Shown here: piece after piece, positions 40,410-52,775 of the stretch
Position numbering within the stretch: the first letter of the stretch is position 1
Layout: each line of letters opens with the position of its first letter
Program-made: the position numbers and the translations under genes
Notes under the pieces: generated by a model
Database searches by the model: none
What the model saw: the letters and a program-made list of their open reading frames with translations, nothing else
Told to the model about the DNA's origin: nothing
NCBI RefSeq assembly: GCF_015689195.1
Contig: NZ_CP065044.1
Location: 4,154,001 to 4,218,000, forward strand
DNA from: Pectobacterium aroidearum
GTDB taxonomy: Bacteria; Pseudomonadota; Gammaproteobacteria; Enterobacterales; Enterobacteriaceae
Length of the DNA stretch: 64,000 nt
Reading direction: 5' to 3'

Positions 40410-42299
40410 TTACGCGTCAGCAGGACGACGACGTGGCGCGCGTGAAGCACCGTCACGGTTATCACGGTTGAAAGAACGCTCGCGACGCTCACCACCGTTA
40501 CCTTCACGACGTTCACCACCGCCGAAAGAGCGACGTGGAGCAGCGCCATCACGACGTTCGCCACCAGGACGGCCACCGCCACGACGTTCATGCGGCTGAG
40601 CATCACCCAGCAATTGCATGTTCATCGGTTTGTTCAGAATACGCGTGCGGGTAAAGTGTGATAACAGGTCACCCGGCATACCTTTCGGCAGTTCAATCGT
40701 CGAGTGAGACGCGAACAGCTTGATGTTACCGATGTAGCGGCTGCTGATATCGCCTTCGTTGGCAATTGCGCCAACAATGTGACGAACTTCAACACCGTCA
40801 TCACGGCCCACTTCGATACGATACAGTTCCATTTCGCCTGCATCACGACGCTCACGGCGTTGCGGACGATCACCGTCACGGCTTTCGCGAGAATCGCGCG
40901 GATCGCGGCGACGATCGCCACGTGAATCACTACGGGAATCATCACGATCGCGGAATTCGCGACGAGGACGGAACACAGGATCCGGTGGCAGAATCAGAGG
41001 ACGTTCACCCTGCGCCATTTTCAGCAACGCCGCAGCCAGCGTTTCGACATCCAGCTCTTCCTGCGGTTGCAGTTTAGTCAGCAGCGCGCGGTACATATCC
41101 AGATCGCTACTTTCCAACTGCTGCTGTACTTTAGCAGCAAACTTAGCCAGACGGCGTTGACCCAGCAATTCTGCATTTGGCAATTCCACTTCAGGAATCG
41201 TCAGCTTCATTGTGCGCTCAACGTTGCGCAGCAGGCGGCGTTCACGGTTCTCAACAAACAGCAGAGCACGACCCGCACGACCCGCACGACCGGTACGGCC
41301 AATACGGTGAACGTAAGACTCGGCATCCATCGGGATATCGTAGTTGACGACCAGGCTGATACGTTCAACGTCCAGACCACGCGCCGCAACGTCGGTCGCG
41401 ATCAGGATATCAAGACGGCCATCTTTCAGACGCTCCAGCGTTTGCTCACGCAGCGCCTGGTTCATATCACCGTTCAGCGCGGCGCTGTTGTAGCCGCTAC
41501 GTTCCAGGGCTTCAGCCACTTCCAGCGTTGCATTTTTGGTACGAACGAAAATAATCGCCGCATCAAAATCTTCTGCTTCCAGGAAACGCACCAGCGCTTC
41601 ATTTTTACGCATACCCTGCACCGTCCAGTAGCTCTGGCTGATGTCTGGACGCGTGGTAATGCTGGATTGAATGCGAACTTCCTGCGGATCTTTCATGAAA
41701 CGGCGCGTAATGCGGCGAATCGCTTCAGGCATGGTCGCAGAGAACAGCGCAGTCTGATGTTCAGCAGGGATCTGAGCCATGATGTTTTCAACATCTTCGA
41801 TGAAGCCCATACGCAGCATTTCATCGGCTTCGTCCAGTACCAGACCACTCAGGTTGGACAGATCCAGCGTACCGCGTTTCAGGTGATCCAGCAGACGACC
41901 CGGCGTACCCACGACAATCTGCGCACCCTGGCGCAGCGCGCGCAGTTGCACGTCATAGCGTTGGCCGCCGTACAGTGCGACGACGTTAACGCCGTGCATA
42001 TGTTTGGAGAAATCATTGCAGGCCTCTGCTACCTGCACCGCCAGCTCACGGGTCGGTGCCAGCACCAGAATCTGTGGTGCTTTAAGCTCAGGTTTCAGAT
42101 TGTTCAGTAATGGCAGAGAGAACGCTGCTGTTTTACCGCTACCGGTCTGTGCCATACCCAGCACATCGCGACCGTTCAGCAGGTGAGGAATACATTCCGC
42201 CTGAATCGGAGACGGTTTTTCATAGCCCAAATCAGTCAGGGCATTAAGGATAGAGGTGTTCAACCCCAAATCGGCAAAAGAAGTTACTAAATCAGTCAT
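40410..42299 (-). CDS. deaD: Cold-shock DEAD-box RNA helicase
   Basis: DeaD (CsdA) unwinds RNA in ribosome assembly and mRNA decay at low temperature. The 629-residue length equals E. coli. Helicase motifs are in order: Q-motif [22 protein letters not shown], Ia PTREL, II DEAD in [41 protein letters not shown]. An RNA-binding domain and a long Arg/Gly-rich tail follow ([12 protein letters not shown]). I start at [13 protein letters not shown] (42299), which overlaps the small upstream gene yrbN by 8 bases, pointing to translational coupling. Confidence 0.97.
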   Translation of the reverse strand: MTDLVTSFADLGLNTSILNALTDLGYEKPSPIQAECIPHLLNGRDVLGMAQTGSGKTAAFSLPLLNNLKPELKAPQILVLAPTRELAVQVAEACNDFSKHMHGVNVVALYGGQRYDVQLRALRQGAQIVVGTPGRLLDHLKRGTLDLSNLSGLVLDEADEMLRMGFIEDVENIMAQIPAEHQTALFSATMPEAIRRITRRFMKDPQEVRIQSSITTRPDISQSYWTVQGMRKNEALVRFLEAEDFDAAIIFVRTKNATLEVAEALERSGYNSAALNGDMNQALREQTLERLKDGRLDILIATDVAARGLDVERISLVVNYDIPMDAESYVHRIGRTGRAGRAGRALLFVENRERRLLRNVERTMKLTIPEVELPNAELLGQRRLAKFAAKVQQQLESSDLDMYRALLTKLQPQEELDVETLAAALLKMAQGERPLILPPDPVFRPRREFRDRDDSRSDSRGDRRRDPRDSRESRDGDRPQRRERRDAGEMELYRIEVGRDDGVEVRHIVGAIANEGDISSRYIGNIKLFASHSTIELPKGMPGDLLSHFTRTRILNKPMNMQLLGDAQPHERRGGGRPGGERRDGAAPRRSFGGGERREGNGGERRERSFNRDNRDGASRAPRRRPADA

Positions 42300-42369
42300 G
42301 TACACGTGCCTCATTACACATGGCGGCCAGTCTACATAACTCGTCGTGAAAATTTTCAGTCATTTTCAT
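42292..42369 (-). CDS. yrbN: Very small protein YrbN
   Basis: A 25-codon reading frame ([20 protein letters not shown], then ARVHD) sits just upstream of deaD and overlaps its start by 8 bases. E. coli has the tiny gene yrbN at exactly this place with a very similar sequence. It may couple translation to deaD and act as a leader peptide rather than a stable protein. Confidence 0.8.
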   Translation of the reverse strand: MKMTENFHDELCRLAAMCNEARVHD

Positions 42370-42473
42370 TGAAAAGTGTGAACCGGCTCAAATTGGATTA
42401 AAAAGCGAACAAAAAAGCCCTCACCCGTGAAGGTGATAACCGAAGTTTTTCAGGCTGATTAGATGTTCGTCAG

Positions 42474-43358
42474 CTATTGCTGGTCCGATCCTGATAGGTC
42501 GTCTTGCTCTTGGCCTAATAGCGCCAATTCCAACAATGCATAGCGGTGCTCAACAAAGTTATGGACGTTGTTGGCAACCGTCAGCTTGAACAGCGCCAAA
42601 GCGGTGTTCTTGTCCCCCAGACTTAGGTAGTGCTTACCTAAATAGAAGTCAGTTTCACTGAGATGCTCAGCGAGCGAAGTGTTATCCGTAGCTTCTTCCT
42701 GTAAACGCTGCATCAGTGTTTTTTCACTGATACCACCCAGGTAGAATTCGACAATATTCCATCCCCAAGGCCCTTTCTTGGCGTCGTCATAGCGTTTCTT
42801 CAACGCAACTTTGGCCGTCTCTGGATTGATTTCTCGCTCCACAAGATACAGCCACAACGAACGGAAAGGATCATTCGGATCGTCTCGATAAAACGCCAGC
42901 AGATCATCCTGCGCTAACAGGTAGCGACCGCCGTAATACAAAGCGATGCCCCGGTTTAAACGCGCGTAATTGTAAGTTGGATCAAGCTCTAGTACAGAAT
43001 CAAACGCTTCATAGGCAGCATCAAAATTGCCTGCCTGCGTTAAATAGATACCCAAATAGTTAAAAACTTCTGGAATATCAGGGCGGATCGTCAACGCTTG
43101 TGAAAAATCATTCCGCGCCAATGCCCGTAACCCGAGACTATCATACAGCACTCCGCGCTCATATAATAGCTGTGCTCGCTCATCATCGGTTAATGCCCGG
43201 CTTGCAAGGATTTGTTCCATGCGCGCCAGAATCACTTCCTGCTGTAAAGTAGGCTGTAACGGAATCGCCAATACTGCGTCTTTACGCCAATCCGTGTTGC
43301 TGCATCCTGCCAGCATGAGTGCTGTTGCAACATAACACCAGCGCAAGAAAGGCTTCAT
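42474..43358 (-). CDS. nlpI: TPR lipoprotein NlpI
   Basis: NlpI is an outer-membrane lipoprotein adaptor that delivers peptidoglycan endopeptidase MepS to the protease Prc and scaffolds hydrolase complexes. The 294-residue product has the E. coli length, a lipobox LMLAGC with lipidated Cys19, and tetratricopeptide repeats ([73 protein letters not shown]). It lies between pnp and deaD, the usual order, with a short leader region between nlpI and the pnp hairpin. Confidence 0.96.
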   Translation of the reverse strand: MKPFLRWCYVATALMLAGCSNTDWRKDAVLAIPLQPTLQQEVILARMEQILASRALTDDERAQLLYERGVLYDSLGLRALARNDFSQALTIRPDIPEVFNYLGIYLTQAGNFDAAYEAFDSVLELDPTYNYARLNRGIALYYGGRYLLAQDDLLAFYRDDPNDPFRSLWLYLVEREINPETAKVALKKRYDDAKKGPWGWNIVEFYLGGISEKTLMQRLQEEATDNTSLAEHLSETDFYLGKHYLSLGDKNTALALFKLTVANNVHNFVEHRYALLELALLGQEQDDLSGSDQQ

Positions 43359-43442
43359 TTCCCACTCCCGAAGACAAACATTGGATGAACATCCTGTCCC
43401 GGACTGCTCAACGCAAGGACATCCATACCCTTACGATAGACG

Positions 43443-43474
43443 AGGCACCTTGCCATGATAATCAGGCAAGGTGC
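43443..43474 (-). other. pnp: 3' hairpin after pnp
   Basis: GGCACCTTGCC / GGCAAGGTGCC, an 11-bp perfect stem with a 10-base loop, starts 25 bases past the pnp stop. It lacks a long T-run. It could be a terminator or a barrier to 3' exonucleases at the pnp/nlpI boundary. Confidence 0.65.
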
Positions 43475-43498
43475 CATAAGACTGTTTTCTAACAGTCG

Positions 43499-45619
43499 TT
43501 ATTCCTCAGAAGACGGGGCTGCCGCTTCCTGAGTTGGCGCTGTTGCTTCTTTGATGCTTAAGCGTACGCGGCCCTGACGATCAACTTCCAGAACCTTGAC
43601 CGATACTTCCTGACCCATTTGCAGGTAGTCAGTCACTTTCTCTACGCGCTTGTCGGCGATCTGAGAAATATGCACCAGGCCTTCTTTGCCGCCGCCGATA
43701 GCGACGAAAGCACCAAAGTCAACGATGCGGGTAACTTTACCCTGATACACGCGGCCAACTTCGATTTCAGCAGTGATCTCTTCAATACGACGAATCGCGT
43801 GTTTCGCTTTTTCGCCGTCGGTTGAAGCGATCTTCACAGTACCATCGTCTTCGATTTCAATGGTGGTGCCCGTTTCTTCGGTCAGCGCACGAATCACAGA
43901 ACCACCTTTACCGATGACATCTTTGATCTTATCGGTGCTGATCTTGATGGTGTGGATACGTGGTGCAAATTCAGAGATATCACCACGTGGTGTGCTGATT
44001 GCCTGTTCCATCACGCCCAGAATGTGCAAACGCGCACCTTTGGCCTGATTCAACGCAACCTGCATGATCTCACGGGTAATCCCTTCGATCTTGATATCCA
44101 TCTGCAGCGCGGTGATACCTTCACGGCTACCGGCAACTTTGAAGTCCATATCGCCCAGGTGGTCTTCGTCACCCAGAATATCGGACAGCACAACAAAGTT
44201 GTCGCCTTCTTTCACCAGACCCATCGCGATACCTGCAACGGCTGATTTAATCGGCACACCAGCATCCATCAGTGCCAGAGACGCACCGCAGACAGACGCC
44301 ATAGAGGAAGAACCGTTGGATTCCGTGATTTCAGATACCACACGGACGGTGTACGGGAATTCGCTCGCCTTCGGCATAACAGCCAACACGCCACGCTTAG
44401 CCAGACGACCGTGACCAATTTCACGACGCTTAGGCGAACCAACCATACCCGTTTCACCAACAGAGTACGGAGGGAAGTTGTAGTGCAGCAGGAAGCGATC
44501 GGTACGTTCGCCGGTCAGTTCGTCGATGGTCTGTGCGTCACGCTCGGTACCCAGCGTTGCAGTGACCAACGCCTGAGTTTCACCACGGGTGAACAGCGCA
44601 GAACCGTGGGTACGCGGCAGTACGCCAGTACGCACATCCAGACCACGAATCATGTCTTTTTCACGGCCATCGATACGTGGTTCGCCAGCCAGCACGCGGC
44701 TACGCACAACGTTTTTCTCGACGTTGCCCAGAATTTCCTGGATCTCACCCGCGTTCAGCGTTTCATCTTCTGCCTGCAGAGCAGCTTCAACGTCAGCTTT
44801 GATGACGTCAACTTGTGCATAACGCTCTTGTTTTTCAGTGATGCGGTAAGCGTCACCCAAACGAGCTTCAGACAGAGCCTGTACACGCTGTTCTAAAGAA
44901 ACATTCACTTCTGGCGCATGCCAGTCCCACTTCGGTTTGCCCGCTTCGGCAACCAGAGCGTTGATGTTTTCGATCACAACTTGTTGTTGATCGTGGCCAA
45001 ATACGACTGCGCCCAGCATCTGGTCTTCACTCAGCAAGTCGGCTTCGGATTCCACCATCAGAACCGCGCCTTCTGTACCTGCAACAACCAGATCCAGACG
45101 GCTTTCTTTCAGCTCATCTGTCGTTGGGTTCAGAACATACTGATCGTTCAGATAACCAACGCGCGCAGCGCCGATAGGTCCGCTGAACGGAATGCCAGAC
45201 AGGCTCAGCGCCGCAGAGGCACCAATCATGGCAACGATGTCAGGGTTAACCTGCGGGTTAACGGAAACCACGGTCGCAATCACCTGAACTTCATTCAGGA
45301 AACCTTCTGGGAACAGAGGGCGGATTGGACGGTCGATCAGACGAGAAATCAGCGTTTCGCCTTCGCTTGGACGGCCTTCACGACGGAAAAAACCACCAGG
45401 GAAACGTCCGGCAGCGTAGGTACGCTCCTGATAGTTAACCGTTAATGGGAAGAAACTTTGGCCGGGTTTGGCGTTTTTCGCGCCGACCACGGTAACGAAT
45501 ACCGCGGTGTCATCCATGCTTACCATCACAGCGGCGGTAGCCTGACGAGCCATCATACCGGTCTCTAACGTAACGGTATGCTGACCATATTGAAACTTAC
45601 GAACGATCGGATTCAGCAA
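43499..45619 (-). CDS. pnp: Polynucleotide phosphorylase
   Basis: PNPase degrades RNA 3' to 5' by phosphorolysis, mostly in the degradosome. The 706-residue product has two RNase PH domains ([24 protein letters not shown]...; [19 protein letters not shown]), a KH domain ([23 protein letters not shown]) and an S1 domain ([31 protein letters not shown]). The start codon is TTG, as in E. coli, with AGGA upstream. In E. coli the rpsO-pnp leader is processed by RNase III; the 249-base gap here (45620-45868) can hold that hairpin and possibly the sRNA sraG, which I cannot confirm. Confidence 0.97.
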   Translation of the reverse strand: MLNPIVRKFQYGQHTVTLETGMMARQATAAVMVSMDDTAVFVTVVGAKNAKPGQSFFPLTVNYQERTYAAGRFPGGFFRREGRPSEGETLISRLIDRPIRPLFPEGFLNEVQVIATVVSVNPQVNPDIVAMIGASAALSLSGIPFSGPIGAARVGYLNDQYVLNPTTDELKESRLDLVVAGTEGAVLMVESEADLLSEDQMLGAVVFGHDQQQVVIENINALVAEAGKPKWDWHAPEVNVSLEQRVQALSEARLGDAYRITEKQERYAQVDVIKADVEAALQAEDETLNAGEIQEILGNVEKNVVRSRVLAGEPRIDGREKDMIRGLDVRTGVLPRTHGSALFTRGETQALVTATLGTERDAQTIDELTGERTDRFLLHYNFPPYSVGETGMVGSPKRREIGHGRLAKRGVLAVMPKASEFPYTVRVVSEITESNGSSSMASVCGASLALMDAGVPIKSAVAGIAMGLVKEGDNFVVLSDILGDEDHLGDMDFKVAGSREGITALQMDIKIEGITREIMQVALNQAKGARLHILGVMEQAISTPRGDISEFAPRIHTIKISTDKIKDVIGKGGSVIRALTEETGTTIEIEDDGTVKIASTDGEKAKHAIRRIEEITAEIEVGRVYQGKVTRIVDFGAFVAIGGGKEGLVHISQIADKRVEKVTDYLQMGQEVSVKVLEVDRQGRVRLSIKEATAPTQEAAAPSSEE

Positions 45620-45826
45620 AATAATATCCTTAGCTGGGGCGCGCTACACGTATTCAAGATAAACGCGCCAGTGAACTCCCGACCTTTACACTACATCCTC
45701 ACGACTAATGACAACCCTTATCTTGCTCATGCAGATAAAGCCTCTCATTAGCCGCGCGAACCTCTGTAATGAAAGATCATATTAACAACAATACACTACT
45801 CTGTTTTGCTAACGCTTCCTAGAAGA

Positions 45827-45848
45827 AAGGGGCCAAAAGAGGCCCCTT
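45827..45848 (-). terminator. rpsO: rpsO terminator
   Basis: AAGGGGCC / GGCCCCTT, an 8-bp perfect stem with a 6-base loop, is followed on the minus strand by TTTCTTCT. It lies 20 bases after the rpsO stop. Confidence 0.85.
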
Positions 45849-45868
45849 CCCACTGAAACTCAGAAGAC

Positions 45869-46138
45869 TTAGCGACGCAGACCCAGACGCTCGATCAGGC
45901 TGGTGTAACGTGCTACATCTTTACGCTTCAGGTAGTCCAGCAGCTTACGACGCTGAGAAACCATACGCAGCAGACCACGACGGCTGTGGTGATCTTTTTT
46001 GTGCTCAGAAAAGTGGCCTTGCAGATGGTTGATCTGCGCAGTCAACAAAGCAACCTGAACTTCAGTAGAACCACTATCGTTAGTGCCACGACCGAAGTCT
46101 GCTACGATTTTAGCTTTAGCTTCAACACTTAGAGACAT
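45869..46138 (-). CDS. rpsO: Ribosomal protein S15
   Basis: The 89-residue product is nearly identical to E. coli S15 ([18 protein letters not shown]...; [20 protein letters not shown]). S15 binds 16S rRNA early in 30S assembly and represses its own translation through a leader pseudoknot. It lies between truB and pnp and has its own promoter. Confidence 0.98.
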   Translation of the reverse strand: MSLSVEAKAKIVADFGRGTNDSGSTEVQVALLTAQINHLQGHFSEHKKDHHSRRGLLRMVSQRRKLLDYLKRKDVARYTSLIERLGLRR

Positions 46139-46213
46139 TGTAATACTCCAATATTATAGATAAAAAAACGGGCGCCGATCTCTAATTCAGCCACCCAGCA
46201 GTCAAGCCGCGCT

Positions 46214-46242
46214 ATTCTACCCTCAGCGTTCTGCGATAGCAA
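46214..46242 (-). promoter_or_regulatory. rpsO: Sigma-70 promoter of rpsO
   Basis: On the minus strand TTGCTA and TAGAAT are separated by 17 bases, about 75 bases before the rpsO start. This leaves room for the S15 autoregulatory leader. Confidence 0.75.
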
Positions 46243-46259
46243 GGCAGCAACGGGCGGGT

Positions 46260-47204
46260 TTACACCGGATACTCAACAACCAGACGCCGTGGCGCAACGC
46301 GACCATCGCCGTCGATTTCACCCATACCGATAAACGTGTGCGCGTCGCCTTCGGTGATTCTCACCATACCGTTCAACGGCGCATTCGCGGCCTGAACGGG
46401 CTGCCCCAGCTTCAAATAACCGGCGACAACGGGCGTCAAATTCACTTCAGGAAAATCAATGACCGGGCTTTCCATCGGCATGAGCAGCGGATCGAGACTC
46501 AGCGAAGGCGAAAGCTCTTGTGCCTGAGCCTGCTCGACCAATGTGGCCAACTGCTCCAGCGTTACCATTCTTTCGATAGGATACGTAGCCACCTGCAAAC
46601 GACGCAGGTAAATCACATGCGCGCCACAGCCCAGCTTTTCGCCCAAATCATCAATAATGGTACGGATGTATGTCCCTTTAGAACAGTGGATTTCCAGCTC
46701 CAGCTCATCCCCTTCCCAACGAATGAACTGCAGTTCGTACACGGTGATTTCACGTGCTTCACGCGGAACAGTCAGCCCCTGACGGGCATACTCATACAGC
46801 TTACGCCCCTGGTATTTCAGCGCTGAGTACATGGATGGCACTTGCTGCGTGGTGCCACGAAAGCCCTCCAGCGCCTGCTCCAGTTCCGTAGCAGAAAAAC
46901 CAATCGCTCGTTCTTCAATCACGTTGCCATCGGCATCAGAGGTGTCGGTTCGCTGTCCAAGTCGAGCAATAACACGGTAGCGTTTATCTGAATCCAGCAG
47001 GTATTGGGAAAATTTCGTCGCTTCCCCAAGGCAAATCGGCAACATACCGGTGGCTAATGGATCCAATGCCCCCGTGTGGCCCGCTCTGTTAGCGTTAAAA
47101 ATCCGTTTTACCTTCTGTAAAACATCATTAGACGACACGCCCTGCGGCTTATCTAATAGCAATACGCCGTGTACATCACGGCCACGGCGACGAGGACGAC
47201 TCAT
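46260..47204 (-). CDS. truB: tRNA pseudouridine-55 synthase
   Basis: TruB makes pseudouridine 55 in the T-loop of nearly all tRNAs. The 314-residue length equals E. coli. The catalytic Asp is in [22 protein letters not shown], and the PUA domain closes the C-terminus. Its ATG overlaps the rbfA stop by one base (TAATG), so the pair is translationally coupled. Confidence 0.97.
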   Translation of the reverse strand: MSRPRRRGRDVHGVLLLDKPQGVSSNDVLQKVKRIFNANRAGHTGALDPLATGMLPICLGEATKFSQYLLDSDKRYRVIARLGQRTDTSDADGNVIEERAIGFSATELEQALEGFRGTTQQVPSMYSALKYQGRKLYEYARQGLTVPREAREITVYELQFIRWEGDELELEIHCSKGTYIRTIIDDLGEKLGCGAHVIYLRRLQVATYPIERMVTLEQLATLVEQAQAQELSPSLSLDPLLMPMESPVIDFPEVNLTPVVAGYLKLGQPVQAANAPLNGMVRITEGDAHTFIGMGEIDGDGRVAPRRLVVEYPV

Positions 47205-47602
47205 TAATCCTCCTGATCTTCGCCCGTAACAGAACGACGTTCCGTATCGTTTCTGACCACATTGGTCACCAGGTTGGACATTCTCATCCCTTCAACCAAC
47301 GAGTTGTCGTAGGAGAAGGTCAGTGCCGGGACAACACGCAGACGCATTGCCTTACCAACCAGTGTACGAATAAAACCAGAAGCATCCTGCAGTGCTTTCA
47401 GCGCCGTTTTAATTTGTTCTGGCTCGTTATCATTCAGGAAGGTCACAAAAACTTTGGCATACGCCAGATCGCGAGAAACTTCCACACCGGATACGGTCGC
47501 CATGCCGATACGCGGATCTTTTACTTCACGCTGAATGATAATGGCGATTTCTTTTTGCATTTCCTGCGCAACGCGCTGGGTGCGGCTGAATTCTTTTGCC
47601 AT
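47204..47602 (-). CDS. rbfA: 30S ribosome-binding factor A
   Basis: RbfA assists late 16S rRNA maturation and is important in the cold. The 132-residue product (E. coli 133) begins [31 protein letters not shown] and has the KH-like fold signature. It lies after infB with a strong hairpin between them and overlaps truB by one base. Confidence 0.97.
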   Translation of the reverse strand: MAKEFSRTQRVAQEMQKEIAIIIQREVKDPRIGMATVSGVEVSRDLAYAKVFVTFLNDNEPEQIKTALKALQDASGFIRTLVGKAMRLRVVPALTFSYDNSLVEGMRMSNLVTNVVRNDTERRSVTGEDQED

Positions 47603-47620
47603 GATAAATTCTCCAGTAAA

Positions 47621-47643
47621 AATCGGGGGGCACTAGGCCCCCC
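47621..47643 (-). terminator. Hairpin between infB and rbfA
   Basis: GGGGGGC-ACTAG-GCCCCCC, a 7-bp perfect GC stem, is followed on the minus strand by GATTTTTA. It has terminator form but lies inside the operon, so it is likely to be a partial terminator or a processing barrier. Confidence 0.6.
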
Positions 47644-47676
47644 TTACGAATAGCTTACGTCGTCGCTGCAAAAGAA

Positions 47677-50376
47677 TTACGCGATCGTACGTTTGATCTC
47701 AATCGTTTCAAAGACTTCGATCATATCGCCAGGGCGAACGTCGTTGTAGTTCTTCACGCCGATACCACATTCCATGCCGTTACGAACTTCGTTAACGTCA
47801 TCTTTAAAGCGGCGCAGAGATTCCAGCTCGCCTTCGTAGATCACCACGTTGTCACGCAGTACGCGGATCTTGTTGTGACGTTTCACGATACCTTCCGTCA
47901 CCATACAACCGGCGATAGCGCCAAATTTCGGTGATTTAAAGACATCACGAACTTCAGCCAGACCGATGATCTCTTGCTTGTATTCCGGCGCCAACATACC
48001 GCTCATCGCCTGCTTCACTTCGTCAAGCAAGTCGTAAATGACGGAGTAATAACGCAGATCCAGGCTTTCTGATTCAACAATGCGGCGTGCTGATGCATCT
48101 GCACGAACGTTAAAGCCAAGGATAATCGCATTCGAAGCGGCTGCCAGCGTGGCGTCCGTTTCTGTGATACCGCCCACACCGGAGCCCACGATCTTCACTT
48201 TCACTTCATCAGTAGACAGTTTCTGCAGTGAATCGGAAATCGCTTCACAAGAACCCTGAACGTCAGATTTCAGCACGATGTTCAGTTCAGAAACTTCACC
48301 TTCTGTCATGTTGGCAAACATGTTTTCCAGTTTAGATTTCTGCTGACGAGCCAGTTTGACTTCACGGAATTTACCCTGACGATACAAGGCCACTTCACGC
48401 GCTTTCTTCTCGTCACGAACAACCGTCGCTTCATCACCTGCGGCAGGCACACCGGACATACCGAGAATTTCGACAGGAATAGAAGGACCTGCGGACGTAA
48501 TTTCACGACCTAACTCATCACGCATCGCACGGACACGGCCATATTCAAAGCCGCACAGCACGATGTCGCCTTTATTCAGCGTACCTTCGCGAACCAGTAC
48601 GGTTGCAACCGGGCCGCGACCTTTATCCAGGAAGGATTCGATCACTACACCGTTTGCCATGCCGCTACGGACTGCTTTCAGTTCCAGAACTTCGGCCTGC
48701 AACAGAATCGCATCCAGCAGTTCGTCGATGCCCGTACCGGCTTTAGCGGATACGTGGACAAACTGGGATTCGCCGCCCCACTCTTCCGGCATAACGCCGT
48801 ACTGAGACAGTTCGGTTTTCACACGATCGGGATCGGCTTCAGGCTTATCGATTTTGTTGACTGCAACAACAACCGGAACCTGAGCAGCTTTCGCGTGCTG
48901 GATCGCTTCGATGGTCTGAGGCATCACGCCATCATCCGCCGCCACAACCAGTACGACGATATCCGTTGCCTGAGCACCACGAGCACGCATTGCGGTAAAC
49001 GCGGCGTGTCCCGGTGTATCCAGGAACGTAATCATACCGTTGTCGGTTTCAACGTGGTAAGCACCGATGTGCTGGGTAATACCACCCGCTTCACCCGCTG
49101 CGACCTTGGTTGAACGAATATAGTCAAGCAGAGAGGTTTTACCGTGGTCAACGTGACCCATGATGGTCACGACCGGTGCGCGCGCTTCCGCTGCAACACC
49201 CGTATCACGGTCGCTCATTACCGCTTCTTCCAGCTCGTTCTCACGACGCAGGATGACTTTATGGCCCATTTCTTCTGCGACAAGTTGCGCAGTTTCCTGG
49301 TCGATAACCTGGTTGATCGTTGCCATCGCACCCAGTTTCATCATCACTTTGATGACCTGAGAGCCTTTAACGGCCATTTTGTTAGCCAGTTCAGCAACGG
49401 TAACGGTTTCACCAATCACAACATCACGGTTGACCGCCTGAACAGGCTTATTGAAGCTCTGCTGCAGCGAGCTTGGCTTACGCTTGCCTTTGCCACCGCG
49501 GGTAACGGCACGCGCTTCTTCACGGTCGGCTTTAGACTCAGACTGGCGATTGCCTTTCTTCTGCTTGGTTACTTTGCCAGCGCGGCTGCGGCTGCGGCGT
49601 TCGCCTTCAACCTGACGGTCATTTTCATCTTCCGCTTCACGGGCATGATGAGACGTCGTCACATGATAATCGGCAGATTCTTCAGGTTTAGCGCTTTCCG
49701 CTTCCCAACGACCTGCATTCTCTTCGGCCATACGACGGGCTTCTTCAGCAATGCGACGGGCTTCTTCTTCAACTTTCAGACGTGCCGCTTCTTCCGCTTT
49801 ACGCTTAAGTTCGGCAGCTTCCGCTTCGCGCTTTGCTTTCTCGGCCTGGGCCGGCTTGGTCATATTTTCGTTTTGTTGGTTCGTCACTTTTTCTTTTTCC
49901 GCTACATCACGCTTAGCTTTTTCAGCGGCTTCACGTTTGGCTTGCTCGTCGGCAGCACGCTTCGCTTTCTCAGCAGCTTCGCGCAGTTCAGCCTCGCGTT
50001 TAGCCTGCTCTTCAGCGGCACGTTGTGCCTGTTCTTCCGCTTCACGCCGTGCCTGCTCTTCCTCTTCCGCCTGTTGGGCATCAATCGGATCGCGTTTTAC
50101 ATAAGTGCGTGTCTTGCGGACTTCGATCTGCACCGACTTACTTTTACCGCCAGTGCTGGGGACATTTAACGTGCTGCGCGTTTTACGTTGCAGCGTCAGT
50201 TTACCCTGCGCATTACCGCGATCGCGGTTCAGGTGCGCCAATAATGTTTCTTTCTCATGCTGGGTCACAGCGTCCGATGCAGACTTGGTCATTCCCGCAT
50301 CAGCAAACTGCTGTATCAGGCGGTCAACCGGAGTTTGAATCTCTGCGGCCAGCGATTTTACGGTTACATCTGTCAT
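47677..50376 (-). CDS. infB: Translation initiation factor IF-2
   Basis: IF-2 is the GTPase that places initiator tRNA on the 30S subunit. The 899-residue product has an N-terminal domain, a long Lys/Glu/Ala/Arg-rich charged linker (about residues 100-290) and the G-domain ([39 protein letters not shown]). Domains II and III and the C-terminal initiator-tRNA-binding domain follow. It is slightly longer than E. coli IF-2 (890), mainly in the repetitive linker. It follows nusA by 25 bases. Confidence 0.97.
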   Translation of the reverse strand: MTDVTVKSLAAEIQTPVDRLIQQFADAGMTKSASDAVTQHEKETLLAHLNRDRGNAQGKLTLQRKTRSTLNVPSTGGKSKSVQIEVRKTRTYVKRDPIDAQQAEEEEQARREAEEQAQRAAEEQAKREAELREAAEKAKRAADEQAKREAAEKAKRDVAEKEKVTNQQNENMTKPAQAEKAKREAEAAELKRKAEEAARLKVEEEARRIAEEARRMAEENAGRWEAESAKPEESADYHVTTSHHAREAEDENDRQVEGERRSRSRAGKVTKQKKGNRQSESKADREEARAVTRGGKGKRKPSSLQQSFNKPVQAVNRDVVIGETVTVAELANKMAVKGSQVIKVMMKLGAMATINQVIDQETAQLVAEEMGHKVILRRENELEEAVMSDRDTGVAAEARAPVVTIMGHVDHGKTSLLDYIRSTKVAAGEAGGITQHIGAYHVETDNGMITFLDTPGHAAFTAMRARGAQATDIVVLVVAADDGVMPQTIEAIQHAKAAQVPVVVAVNKIDKPEADPDRVKTELSQYGVMPEEWGGESQFVHVSAKAGTGIDELLDAILLQAEVLELKAVRSGMANGVVIESFLDKGRGPVATVLVREGTLNKGDIVLCGFEYGRVRAMRDELGREITSAGPSIPVEILGMSGVPAAGDEATVVRDEKKAREVALYRQGKFREVKLARQQKSKLENMFANMTEGEVSELNIVLKSDVQGSCEAISDSLQKLSTDEVKVKIVGSGVGGITETDATLAAASNAIILGFNVRADASARRIVESESLDLRYYSVIYDLLDEVKQAMSGMLAPEYKQEIIGLAEVRDVFKSPKFGAIAGCMVTEGIVKRHNKIRVLRDNVVIYEGELESLRRFKDDVNEVRNGMECGIGVKNYNDVRPGDMIEVFETIEIKRTIA

Positions 50377-50401
50377 GCTGTTCCTTTCCTGCTACAGTTC
50401 G

Positions 50402-51931
50402 TTATTCGTTGTCGTCGCCAAACCAACAGATATTACGTGCGGCCATAATCAATTCGCCCGCTTGCTCATCATTGAGCCCTTCAATATCTGTCAGGTCGTC
50501 AACGCCCTGTTCAGCAAGATCTTCCAGCGTACAAACACCGATCGCAGCAAGCTTGAACGCCAACTCACGCGACAGCCCAGGCAAGCTAAGCAAGTCTTCA
50601 GCAGGTTGACCGTCACCAAGGCTTTCTTCATGCGCCAGTGCCAGCGTTGTTAATGCGGCTTTAGCACGCTCACGCAATGCTTCAACGGTTTCTTCATCAA
50701 GGCCTTCAATAGCCAGCAGTTCCTTGATTGGTACGTAGGCCAGTTCTTCAAGTGAAGAGAAACCTTCTTCAACCAACACAGTGGCAAATTCGTCATCAAT
50801 ATCAAGATGCTTGGTAAAGACGTCGATTGCAGCATGTGCTTCAGCTTGATGCTTGGCCTGAAGATCTTCCACTGTCATCACGTTCAGTTCCCAACGGTCG
50901 TCTGAACGATGCTGTTTCAGCAGTTGAGAAGCCAAACGTACGTTTTGCCCGTTACGACCAATCGCTTGAGCCAGATTGCTCGACTCAACGGCGATATCCA
51001 TCGTACAGGTATCTTCATCAACCACGATCGATACCACATCGGCAGGTGCCATGGCATTGATCACAAACTGTGCAGGGTTGTCATCCCACAGAATGATGTC
51101 AATACGCTCACCGCCCAGCTCGCTGGAAACCGCTTGCACGCGTGCGCCACGCATACCAACACAAGCACCGACGGGATCGATACGCTTGTCATTCGTCTTC
51201 ACTGCAATTTTCGCACGTGAACCCGGATCGCGGGCAGCAGCCTTAATCTCGATAACTTCTTCACCGATTTCTGGCACTTCAATGCGGAAGAGTTCAACCA
51301 GCATTTCCGGACGGGAACGGCTGACAAACAGTTGAGCACCGCGAGCTTCAGGACGAACGGAATACAGCACGCCACGAATACGGTCGCCAGGGCGGAAATT
51401 CTCACGAGGCAGCATATCTTCGCGGCCGATTACCGCTTCTGCGCTGGTGTTAGAGCCATCGATTGGTCTGACTTCAAGCGAAATATTATCACGGTTCACC
51501 TTCTTCACGACACCGGTGATAATCTCGCCTTCTTGCTCACGGAATTGATCAACAACCATCGCACGTTCGGCTTCACGAACTTTCTGTACGATAACCTGTT
51601 TTGCCGTTTGCGTCGTAATGCGGTCAAAGGTTACGGATTCAATTTGATCTTCAACGTAACCGCCAACATCAAGAGAGGAATCTTCAAACTGCGCGGCTTC
51701 AAGCGTAATCTCACGCGTTGGCTGAGTGACTTCATTCACCACTAACCAACGACGGAAGGTATCAAAATCGCCTGTTTTGCGATCGATGCTGACGCGAACA
51801 TCAATTTCCTGCTCGTATTTTTTCTTGGTCGCTGTCGCCAGTGCGGTTTCCAGCGCTTCAAAAATCTTCTCGCGCGGGACGGCTTTCTCATTGGAAACTG
51901 CTTCAACAACAGCCAGAATCTCTTTGTTCAT
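50402..51931 (-). CDS. nusA: Transcription elongation factor NusA, with two short insertions
   Basis: NusA controls pausing, termination and antitermination by RNA polymerase. The 509-residue product contains the N-terminal RNAP-binding domain, S1, two KH domains and both acidic repeats ([42 protein letters not shown]). It starts [16 protein letters not shown] at 51931. Compared with my recollection of E. coli NusA (495), it has extra residues in the S1 loop (about 153-165, [10 protein letters not shown]) and at the end of KH2 (about 337-346, [10 protein letters not shown]). It lies between rimP and infB as usual. Confidence 0.96.
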   Translation of the reverse strand: MNKEILAVVEAVSNEKAVPREKIFEALETALATATKKKYEQEIDVRVSIDRKTGDFDTFRRWLVVNEVTQPTREITLEAAQFEDSSLDVGGYVEDQIESVTFDRITTQTAKQVIVQKVREAERAMVVDQFREQEGEIITGVVKKVNRDNISLEVRPIDGSNTSAEAVIGREDMLPRENFRPGDRIRGVLYSVRPEARGAQLFVSRSRPEMLVELFRIEVPEIGEEVIEIKAAARDPGSRAKIAVKTNDKRIDPVGACVGMRGARVQAVSSELGGERIDIILWDDNPAQFVINAMAPADVVSIVVDEDTCTMDIAVESSNLAQAIGRNGQNVRLASQLLKQHRSDDRWELNVMTVEDLQAKHQAEAHAAIDVFTKHLDIDDEFATVLVEEGFSSLEELAYVPIKELLAIEGLDEETVEALRERAKAALTTLALAHEESLGDGQPAEDLLSLPGLSRELAFKLAAIGVCTLEDLAEQGVDDLTDIEGLNDEQAGELIMAARNICWFGDDNE

Positions 51932-51952
51932 CCTAGTTGCCTCATCCAAACT

Positions 51953-52405
51953 TTAAAAGTGGGGTACAAGATTCGCTTTCTGGATGTTGCTCAGCGCGAA
52001 TACTTCATCTTTGCCTTCCACTGTTATGGTGATCATTTCGCCGTCAACAGCTTTGATTACACCCAACCATTTACGGCGATTCTGGACTGCCATACGCAGC
52101 ACCACTGTTACCTCTTCACCGACGAAATGCAGATAATGTGCTGCCGTGAATAAGGGACGCTCAAGCCCTGGAGACGAAACCTCCAGGTTATAGGCAACAG
52201 TGATTGGATCTTCGACGTCCAATACCGCACTGACCTGGTGGCTGACATCAGCACAATCATCAACAGTGATGCCATCTTCACTATCAATATAGATACGCAG
52301 CGTCGATTGGCGACTGCGGATGAACTCAATCCCAACCAACTCGTAGCCTAAGGCGGCAACGGGTGCTGAAATCATCTCTGTTAATTTTTGCTCTAATGTG
52401 GACAA
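51953..52405 (-). CDS. rimP: Ribosome maturation factor
   Basis: RimP helps 30S assembly. Starting at a TTG (52405), with GGGGG 5 bases upstream, gives 150 residues, the E. coli length. A GTG two codons earlier is an alternative, and the longer ATG-started frame runs through the metY terminator and can be dismissed. Conserved blocks are [41 protein letters not shown] and [19 protein letters not shown]. It is co-transcribed with metY and nusA. Confidence 0.95.
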   Translation of the reverse strand: MSTLEQKLTEMISAPVAALGYELVGIEFIRSRQSTLRIYIDSEDGITVDDCADVSHQVSAVLDVEDPITVAYNLEVSSPGLERPLFTAAHYLHFVGEEVTVVLRMAVQNRRKWLGVIKAVDGEMITITVEGKDEVFALSNIQKANLVPHF

Positions 52406-52464
52406 GTCCACCCCCAAGACATAAAAAAAGGGCCTAATAGCCCAGTTGTTTGTTGCCAAATAAC

Positions 52465-52486
52465 AAAAAACCCCGAAAAATCGGGG
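52465..52486 (-). terminator. metY: Terminator between metY and rimP
   Basis: CCCCGA-AAAA-TCGGGG, a 6-bp stem with a tetraloop, is followed on the minus strand by TTTTTTG. It lies after the tRNA and before rimP, so it would set the ratio of tRNA to operon mRNA. Confidence 0.85.
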
Positions 52487-52623
52487 CTTTATGCAACTGG
52501 ACCCTAATACCGCTAACCAGCGCGGCATAACTTTCGGTGAAGGATTTTTTCAAAAATCACTGCAAAAAGAGATAGAAATTGAGTGAAGAACGTATTTGAA
52601 AAAACACTTTACTGGAAGTTAAG

Positions 52624-52700
<77 letters not shown>

Positions 52701-52775
52701 TCCGAAAACGTGGCAAATACTACGCTGACAACTCCAGAAATGCAAGTCATCCATAGGATTGGTTCGAAGGCGATT

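Noticed and set aside
41067..42110. A 347-codon open frame on the plus strand opposite deaD
   Set aside because: It is fully antisense to a conserved helicase, has no domain and no credible ribosome-binding site.
49144..50169. A 341-codon open frame on the plus strand opposite infB
   Set aside because: It is antisense to the repetitive Lys/Glu/Ala/Arg-rich linker of IF-2. Its Phe/Arg-rich translation is the expected mirror of that composition.
52406..52528. A longer RimP beginning at an upstream ATG
   Set aside because: The extension reads through the metY terminator and has no family counterpart; the TTG start gives the standard length.
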